From Streptomyces pactum (GTDB taxonomy: Bacteria; Actinomycetota; Actinomycetes; Streptomycetales; Streptomycetaceae), in assembly GCF_002005225.1 (NCBI RefSeq), contig NZ_CP019724.1, positions 2,730,501 to 2,794,500 on the forward strand: a stretch of DNA of 64,000 nucleotides, written 5' to 3'. Positions 59,947 to 64,000 of this stretch are shown one piece after another. Numbering within the stretch: position 1 is the stretch's first letter; every line of letters begins with the position of its first letter. The translations under genes and the position numbers were made by a program. The notes beneath the pieces were generated by a model. That model searched no databases and was not told the DNA's origin. It saw nothing but the letters and a program-made list of their open reading frames with translations.

Positions 59947-62202
59947 TCAGGACGCGTCGACCAGTCCCTTCGGCAGCGGCCCGGTGTGCAGCACGCCGAG
60001 CCGCTGGGTGGCGCGGGTGAGGGCCACGTACAGGTCGCTCGTGCCGTAGCGGCCGGGCTCGACGACCAGCACGGAGTCGAACTCCAGGCCCTTGGACTGG
60101 CGCGGGTCGAGCAGGACGACGCCGCGTGTCAGGTCCGGCTCGGCGCCCGCCGTCACGCCGTCCAGCCGGGCCGCGAGAGTTTGGTGCAGCTCGCGCGGGG
60201 CGATGACGGCGAGGCGGCCCTCCTCGGGGGTGAGCTCCCGGGCGGCCTCGGCGACGGCGGCCGGGAGGTCGCCGACGGCGCGGATCCAGGGGCGTACGCC
60301 GGTGGACCGTACCGAACTCGGCGGTGCGAAGGCGGGGTCTTCGGCGCGGACGACGGCCGCCGCCATGTCCATGATCTCGGCCGGGGTCCGGTAGTTGACG
60401 CCCAGCCGCGTGTGCTCCCAGCGGTCCTCGACGTACGGCTCGAGGATCTTCGACCAGGAGCCGACGCCGGCCGCCTCCGCGGTCTGCGCCGGGTCGCCGA
60501 CCAGGGTCATCGAGCGGGTCGGGCAGCGGCGCATCAGCAGCCGCCACGCCATCGGGGAGAGTTCCTGCGCCTCGTCCACGATGATGTGCCCGAAGGCCCA
60601 GGTGCGGTCGGCCGCGGCACGTTCCGCGGCGCTGCGGTGGTCGTCCTCCTCCTGGCGTTCGGCGAAGCGCTCGGCGTCGATGATGTCGTGCGCCGACAGC
60701 ACCTCCGCCTCCTCCTCGTGCTTGTCCTCGAACTCGTAGGTCCGGGACGCGTACGACACGTCCAGCACGCCCTGCGCGTAGGCGATCTGCGCCTCCCGCT
60801 CGCGTTCGGCTCGGGTGCGGGCGACGCGGTCGTCCTCGCCGAGCAGCTCGGCGGCCTCGTCCAGCAGCGGTACGTCGGCGACGGTCCAGCGCCGGGTGAC
60901 CGGGCGGCGGACGGCCGCGGCCTCCTCGGCGGGGAGGTAGCCCTCGGGCGCGGCCAGGAAGTCGGCGACCAGGCGCTGCGGGGTGATCCGGGGCCAGAGC
61001 TGGTCGATGGCGGACCAGACCTCGGGGTTCTCGGCGAGTTCGTCGCGGATCTGGGTGATGTCGCTGGGGTCGAGGAGGTTGGAGCCGTCGTAGGGGTCGG
61101 TGCCGATGCGTTCGGCGACCATGTCGGTGAGGGTGTTGAGGATGTGGCCCTCGAAGTGCTCGCGGGCCGCGTTGTGCGGGAGCTTCGCGGCGCGGGTGCG
61201 CTCGCGGGCGACGTTCACCAGGTCGTCGTCGAGCATCAGGATGTCGCGGTCGTGCTCGATCGCGATGACCGGGTCGGGCAGCGCCTGCCGGTCGCGGACC
61301 ACCTCGGCGAGGACCTCCGCCATGTCGGCGCGGCCCTTCACCGCCGCCGCCTCGGGGGTGTCCGTCGCCGTGGCCTTCACGCCGGGGAACAGCTCGCCGA
61401 CGGTGGCGAGGAGCACGCCGGTCTCGCCCAGGGAGGGCAGCACCTCGCCGATGTAGCCGAGGAAGGCCGGATTGGGCCCGACGATGAGGACGGCCCGCTT
61501 GGCGAGCAGCTCGCGGTGCTCGTAGAGGAGGTAGGCGGCGCGGTGCAGGGCGACGGCGGTCTTGCCGGTGCCGGGGCCGCCCTCGACGACCAGGACGCCG
61601 CGGTGCAGGGCGCGGATGATGCGGTCCTGGTCCGCCTGGATGGTCTGCACGATGTCGCCCATGCGGCCGGTGCGCGCCGAGTTCAGCGCGGCGAGCAGCA
61701 CGGCGTCGCCGGACGGGTCCTCGTGGCCGGTCCGCGTCTCGTCGCCGAGGTCGAGGATCTCGTCGTGCAGGGCGGTGACCGTGCGGCCCTCGCTCGCGAT
61801 GTGCCGGCGGCGGCGCAGGCCCATCGGGGTGTGGCCGGTGGCCAGGTAGAAGGGGCGGGCGACGTCGGCCCGCCAGTCGATCAGGACCGGGGTGCGTTCG
61901 GCGTCGTCGGCGCGCAGTCCGATGCGGCCGATGTGGTGGCCGGCACCCGAGGTGAGGTCGATGCGGCCGAAGCAGAGGGAGCCGTCCACCGCGTTGAGCG
62001 CGGCGAGCAGCCCGGAGCGCTCGGCGACCAGGATGTCCCGCTCCAGCCGGGCCTGCATGGGTGTGCTGCCCTGCGCGAGCGCGTCCGTCACCGAGCCCTC
62101 GGTGTCGCCGCGCAGCGCGTCCACGCGCGCGTACAGTCCGTCGATGAATTCCTGCTCGTGCCGCAATTCATCGTCCGGAAATTCGGTGTTTGACAATTCC
62201 AC
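59947..62202 (-). CDS. HelD-type RNA polymerase-associated SF1 ATPase
   Basis: 751 residues from GTG at 62202; the ribosome-binding site overlaps the start and the true start is uncertain. An N-terminal coiled-coil-like segment (LRHEQEFIDGLYARVDALRG) precedes a UvrD/PcrA-like ATPase with Walker A VVEGGPGTGKTAVALHRAAYLL and Walker B HIIVDEAQELSPMAWRLL, then VGDPAQTAEAAG and the late NYRTPAEI and SKGLEFDSVLVVEPG motifs. Members of the HelD class pull RNA polymerase off DNA, and the HelR branch protects it from rifamycins. I see no rifamycin-associated element upstream, so a rifampicin role is not indicated. Converges on glgB. Confidence 0.88.
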   Translation of the reverse strand: MELSNTEFPDDELRHEQEFIDGLYARVDALRGDTEGSVTDALAQGSTPMQARLERDILVAERSGLLAALNAVDGSLCFGRIDLTSGAGHHIGRIGLRADDAERTPVLIDWRADVARPFYLATGHTPMGLRRRRHIASEGRTVTALHDEILDLGDETRTGHEDPSGDAVLLAALNSARTGRMGDIVQTIQADQDRIIRALHRGVLVVEGGPGTGKTAVALHRAAYLLYEHRELLAKRAVLIVGPNPAFLGYIGEVLPSLGETGVLLATVGELFPGVKATATDTPEAAAVKGRADMAEVLAEVVRDRQALPDPVIAIEHDRDILMLDDDLVNVARERTRAAKLPHNAAREHFEGHILNTLTDMVAERIGTDPYDGSNLLDPSDITQIRDELAENPEVWSAIDQLWPRITPQRLVADFLAAPEGYLPAEEAAAVRRPVTRRWTVADVPLLDEAAELLGEDDRVARTRAEREREAQIAYAQGVLDVSYASRTYEFEDKHEEEAEVLSAHDIIDAERFAERQEEDDHRSAAERAAADRTWAFGHIIVDEAQELSPMAWRLLMRRCPTRSMTLVGDPAQTAEAAGVGSWSKILEPYVEDRWEHTRLGVNYRTPAEIMDMAAAVVRAEDPAFAPPSSVRSTGVRPWIRAVGDLPAAVAEAARELTPEEGRLAVIAPRELHQTLAARLDGVTAGAEPDLTRGVVLLDPRQSKGLEFDSVLVVEPGRYGTSDLYVALTRATQRLGVLHTGPLPKGLVDAS

Positions 62203-62285
62203 TCCCGCCCGGATATACTCTGCTCACTGAACTTCTTTCGCGACGTCATTCTCCTGAAGTCACGAATCAACGAATATACGCAAAG

Positions 62286-62317
62286 AAATCCCCCGAGCGC
62301 AATTACTCGGGGGATTT
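62286..62317 (-). terminator. Terminator hairpin after thioredoxin gene
   Basis: A perfect 12-bp stem pairs AAATCCCCCGAG (62286-62297) with CTCGGGGGATTT (62306-62317) across an 8-nt loop. It lies 17 bp past the thioredoxin stop, inside the least GC-rich stretch of the window. Confidence 0.85.
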
Positions 62318-62334
62318 CGCGTATCACGTGCGGG

Positions 62335-62664
62335 TCAGATCACGTCGGCCAGCTCCTCCAGCAGCCGCCGCTTGGGCCGGGAGCCCACCATCGACTTCAC
62401 CGGCTCACCGCCGCGGAACACCATGAACGTCGGCATCGACAGCACCTTGTACGCGTTCGTGGTCGCCGGGTTCCGGTCGACGTTCAGTTGCACCACCCGG
62501 AGCCGGTCGCCCTCCTCCTCGGCCAGGGCGCTGAGCACCGGGGCCATCTGCCGGCACGGCGGGCACCAGTCCGCGGTGAACTCCACCAGCACCGGCAGCG
62601 CACTGCCCAGCACCTCCGCACCGAATACCGCGTCCGTCACCTCGGCCACCTCGCTGCCCGTCAT
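62335..62664 (-). CDS. Thioredoxin-like protein with CPPC active site
   Basis: 109 residues from ATG at 62664. The thioredoxin fold is clear: VLVEFTADWCPPCRQMAPVLSALA, LNVDRNPATTNAYKVLSMPTFMVFRGGEPV. The active site is WCPPC (Cys34, Cys37) instead of the usual WCGPC. The second Pro raises the redox potential in engineered variants, so this may not be a general reductant. Its start overlaps the stop of the upstream MerR-family gene as ATGA, so the two are translationally coupled. Confidence 0.9.
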   Translation of the reverse strand: MTGSEVAEVTDAVFGAEVLGSALPVLVEFTADWCPPCRQMAPVLSALAEEEGDRLRVVQLNVDRNPATTNAYKVLSMPTFMVFRGGEPVKSMVGSRPKRRLLEELADVI

Positions 62665-63059
62665 ACGTGCCCTCCCAGTTCGCACTTGGGCTCCGGACCC
62701 CCCGGAACCGCCGCCTCGGCTCGCGCCAGTTGCGCACCGACCTGTTCCCGCACCGACGTCAGTTGCCCGATCAGCGCGTCCAGCTCCGCCAGCTTGCGCC
62801 GGTAGACCACGAGGGAGGCCGGACAGGAGTCGCCCTCGGGGTGCCCGGCGCGCAGGCACTCCACGAACGGGCGGGTCTCCTCCAGGTCGAACCCGAAGTC
62901 CTGGAGCGTCCTGATCTGCCGCAGCAACTTCAGGTCGTCCTCGTCGTACGTCCGGTAGCCGTTGCCGGTGCGCCGCGCGGACAGCAGCCCCCGCGACTCG
63001 TAGTACCGCAGCGTCCGCGTGGTGGTCCCGGCCCGTGCGGCCAGCTCGCCGATTCGCAT
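62661..63059 (-). CDS. MerR-family regulator coupled to thioredoxin
   Basis: 132 residues from ATG at 63059. The winged helix MRIGELAARAGTTTRTLRYYESRGLLSARRTGNGYRTYDEDDL is a standard MerR DNA-binding domain, followed by the dimerisation helix RQIRTLQDFGFDLEETRPFVECLRAGH. Three cysteines (68, 79, 126) could bind a metal or sense redox. The regulated gene is probably its own operon: a perfect palindrome lies just upstream of the start. No ribosome-binding site is visible, so it may be leaderless. Confidence 0.88.
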   Translation of the reverse strand: MRIGELAARAGTTTRTLRYYESRGLLSARRTGNGYRTYDEDDLKLLRQIRTLQDFGFDLEETRPFVECLRAGHPEGDSCPASLVVYRRKLAELDALIGQLTSVREQVGAQLARAEAAVPGGPEPKCELGGHV

Positions 63060-63073
63060 GCGGACGAACGTAA

Positions 63074-63095
63074 GCCTTGACGCGGGCGTCAAGGC
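63074..63095 (-). promoter_or_regulatory. Perfect 22-bp palindrome, MerR operator
   Basis: GCCTTGACGC and GCGTCAAGGC form an exact dyad with a 2-bp centre, 15 bp upstream of the MerR start. The left arm contains a TTGACG that could serve as the -35 box, the usual position of MerR-type operators between -35 and -10. Confidence 0.75.
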
Positions 63096-63103
63096 AAGCG
63101 GAA

Positions 63104-63129
63104 CGCCCCGCGCCGGGAGGCGCGGGGCG
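63104..63129 (-). terminator. Hairpin after the DctA-type symporter gene (distal)
   Basis: CGCCCCGCGCC (63104-63114) pairs with GGCGCGGGGCG (63119-63129) across a GGGA tetraloop. It can serve as a terminator for the symporter gene. Confidence 0.75.
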
Positions 63130-63171
63130 GGGAGGACCGGGGCGGGAGGACCGGGACGGGAGGACCGGGCG
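63130..63171. repeat. Three tandem GGGAGGACCGGG-type repeats
   Basis: A 14-bp unit built on GGGAGGACCGGG occurs three times in a row between the two terminator hairpins downstream of the symporter gene. No coding role is apparent. Confidence 0.65.
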
Positions 63172-63205
63172 GCTGAGCAACGGGGGGAGCACCTCAGCCG
63201 CCCGG
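63165..63205 (-). terminator. Hairpin after the DctA-type symporter gene (proximal)
   Basis: A 13-bp stem pairs CCGGGCGGCTGAG (63165-63177) with CTCAGCCGCCCGG (63193-63205) across a 15-nt loop, about 24 bp past the symporter stop codon. Confidence 0.75.
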
Positions 63206-63228
63206 AGTGGGTGGGCGTCGCGCGGGCC

Positions 63229-64000
63229 TCAGGCCCGGGCCAGCTCCTTCTCGCCGCCCTGCTCGGGCAGCTTCGGGGTGCCGTCGCCGTCGTCGGCGCC
63301 GTGGTGGTCGTCCAGGAGGGTCTTCTCGTCGAACGGGGCCCGGCCGGCGAGCACCTCGTTCACCCGGCCCTTGTCGATCTCCTTGGTCCAGGTGCCGATC
63401 AGGACGGTGGCGACGGCGTTACCGCCGAAGTTGGTCAGGGCGCGGGCCTCACTCATGAAGCGGTCGATGCCGACGATCAGGCCGATGCCGTCCACCAGGG
63501 CGGGCTTGTGCGAGGACAGGCCGCCGGCCAGCGTGGCCAGACCGGCACCGGAGACACCGGCCGCGCCCTTGGAGGCCACCAGCAGGAAGAGCAGCAGCGG
63601 GATCTGCTCGCCGATGGACATCGGCGTACCCATGGCGTCCGAGATGAACAGCGAGGCCATGGTCATGTAGATCATGGTGCCGTCGAGGTTGAACGAGTAG
63701 CCGGTCGGGACGGTGATGCCGACCACCGGCTTGCTGATGCCCAGGTGCTCCATCTTCGCGATGAGGCGCGGCAGCGCCGACTCCGACGAGGAGGTGGACA
63801 GGATCAGCAGGAACTCGCGGCCCAGGTACTTGAAGAGCGAGAGGACGTTGACGCCGGCGACGACGCGCAGCAGCGTGCCCAGCACCAGGAAGAGGAAGAG
63901 GAAGCAGGTCACGTAGAAGCCGAGCATCAGCACGGCCAGGCTCTTGAGCGCGTCGACGCCGGCCGAACCGGTGACCGCGGCGATGGCGCCGAAGGCGCCG
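63229..64000 (-). CDS. DctA-type C4-dicarboxylate:cation symporter (C-terminal part)
   Basis: About 257 codons of the C-terminal part are present; the gene begins beyond the right edge. Family features are STSSSESALPRLIAKM (the serine-rich re-entrant loop), GITVPTGYSFNLDGTMIYMTMA (substrate and cation site, NLDGT) and FGGNAVATVLIG. Sodium- or proton-coupled uptake of succinate, fumarate or malate is the usual activity; glutamate transport by the sister branch cannot be excluded. The last 35 residues are an acidic, non-membrane tail. Confidence 0.93.
   Translation of the reverse strand, partial: GAFGAIAAVTGSAGVDALKSLAVLMLGFYVTCFLFLFLVLGTLLRVVAGVNVLSLFKYLGREFLLILSTSSSESALPRLIAKMEHLGISKPVVGITVPTGYSFNLDGTMIYMTMASLFISDAMGTPMSIGEQIPLLLFLLVASKGAAGVSGAGLATLAGGLSSHKPALVDGIGLIVGIDRFMSEARALTNFGGNAVATVLIGTWTKEIDKGRVNEVLAGRAPFDEKTLLDDHHGADDGDGTPKLPEQGGEKELARA

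Noticed and set aside
56909..60547. A minus-strand open frame of about 1200 codons across mak and glgB
   Set aside because: It is antisense to both genes and made of low-complexity Arg/Gly/Leu residues.

Overview
The window is high-GC actinobacterial chromosome and almost certainly from a Streptomyces close to S. coelicolor. It has third-position GC bias, many GTG starts, ATGA/GTGA gene overlaps, and a gene order that I recognise from memory as the S. coelicolor SCO5495-SCO5436 interval. That covers rmdB, ligA, mnmA, a BldK-like oligopeptide transporter, gcvT-gcvH-glyA-sdaA, a ScARP-type ADP-ribosyltransferase locus, glgX, an M4 protease, and glgP/glgE-treS-mak-glgB. I see no prophage, insertion sequence, CRISPR array, rRNA or tRNA.

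Layout. 1-6.3 kb (minus): a membrane GGDEF protein cut by the window edge (its EAL part lies outside), DNA ligase LigA, a MetE-like protein, an SDR oxidoreductase and a LOG-family protein. 6.3-15.8 kb: small metabolic genes, the tRNA 2-thiolation pair MnmA and cysteine desulfurase with an amidase antisense between them, and two divergent regulator modules: a FabR-like TetR with two small membrane proteins, and a double MerR-like regulator with an erythromycin-esterase homologue. 15.8-22.5 kb: a five-gene oligopeptide ABC transporter operon whose last ATPase carries a 15-copy hexapeptide tail. 22.8-25.4 kb: two SseB-like proteins and a P-loop kinase-like protein. 25.6-30.2 kb: a tandem glycine riboswitch followed by gcvT, gcvH, glyA and sdaA, which would route glycine to serine and pyruvate when glycine is high. 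30-38.5 kb: cell-wall enzymes (M15 peptidase, GH25 muramidase, two L,D-transpeptidase lipoproteins) mixed with an EF-hand protein, a GNAT acetyltransferase, a 5'-truncated ScARP-like toxin gene, an RsbW-like ATPase and an enoyl-CoA hydratase. 38.7-49.1 kb: GlgX, a heterodimeric ABC exporter, an APH-fold kinase, a secreted thermolysin-like protease and a DUF1990 protein. 49.1-59.9 kb: the GlgE alpha-glucan pathway. 59.9-64 kb: a HelD-type RNA polymerase-associated ATPase, a MerR-thioredoxin pair, and the C-terminal part of a DctA-type symporter.

How the genes fit together. TreS makes maltose from trehalose, Mak phosphorylates it, GlgE polymerises maltose-1-phosphate and GlgB branches the product. 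Divergent GlgP and upstream GlgX can take the glucan apart, so synthesis and mobilisation sit within 22 kb. The most unusual observations are the decayed DNA-targeting ADP-ribosyltransferase, low-complexity tails on otherwise housekeeping enzymes (DppF-type ATPase, GlgB), a junction in the ABC exporter that reads as collagen-like repeats in the alternative frame, and several sharp operator-like dyads next to unassigned regulators. Start sites were chosen from ribosome-binding sites and conservation and are predictions.
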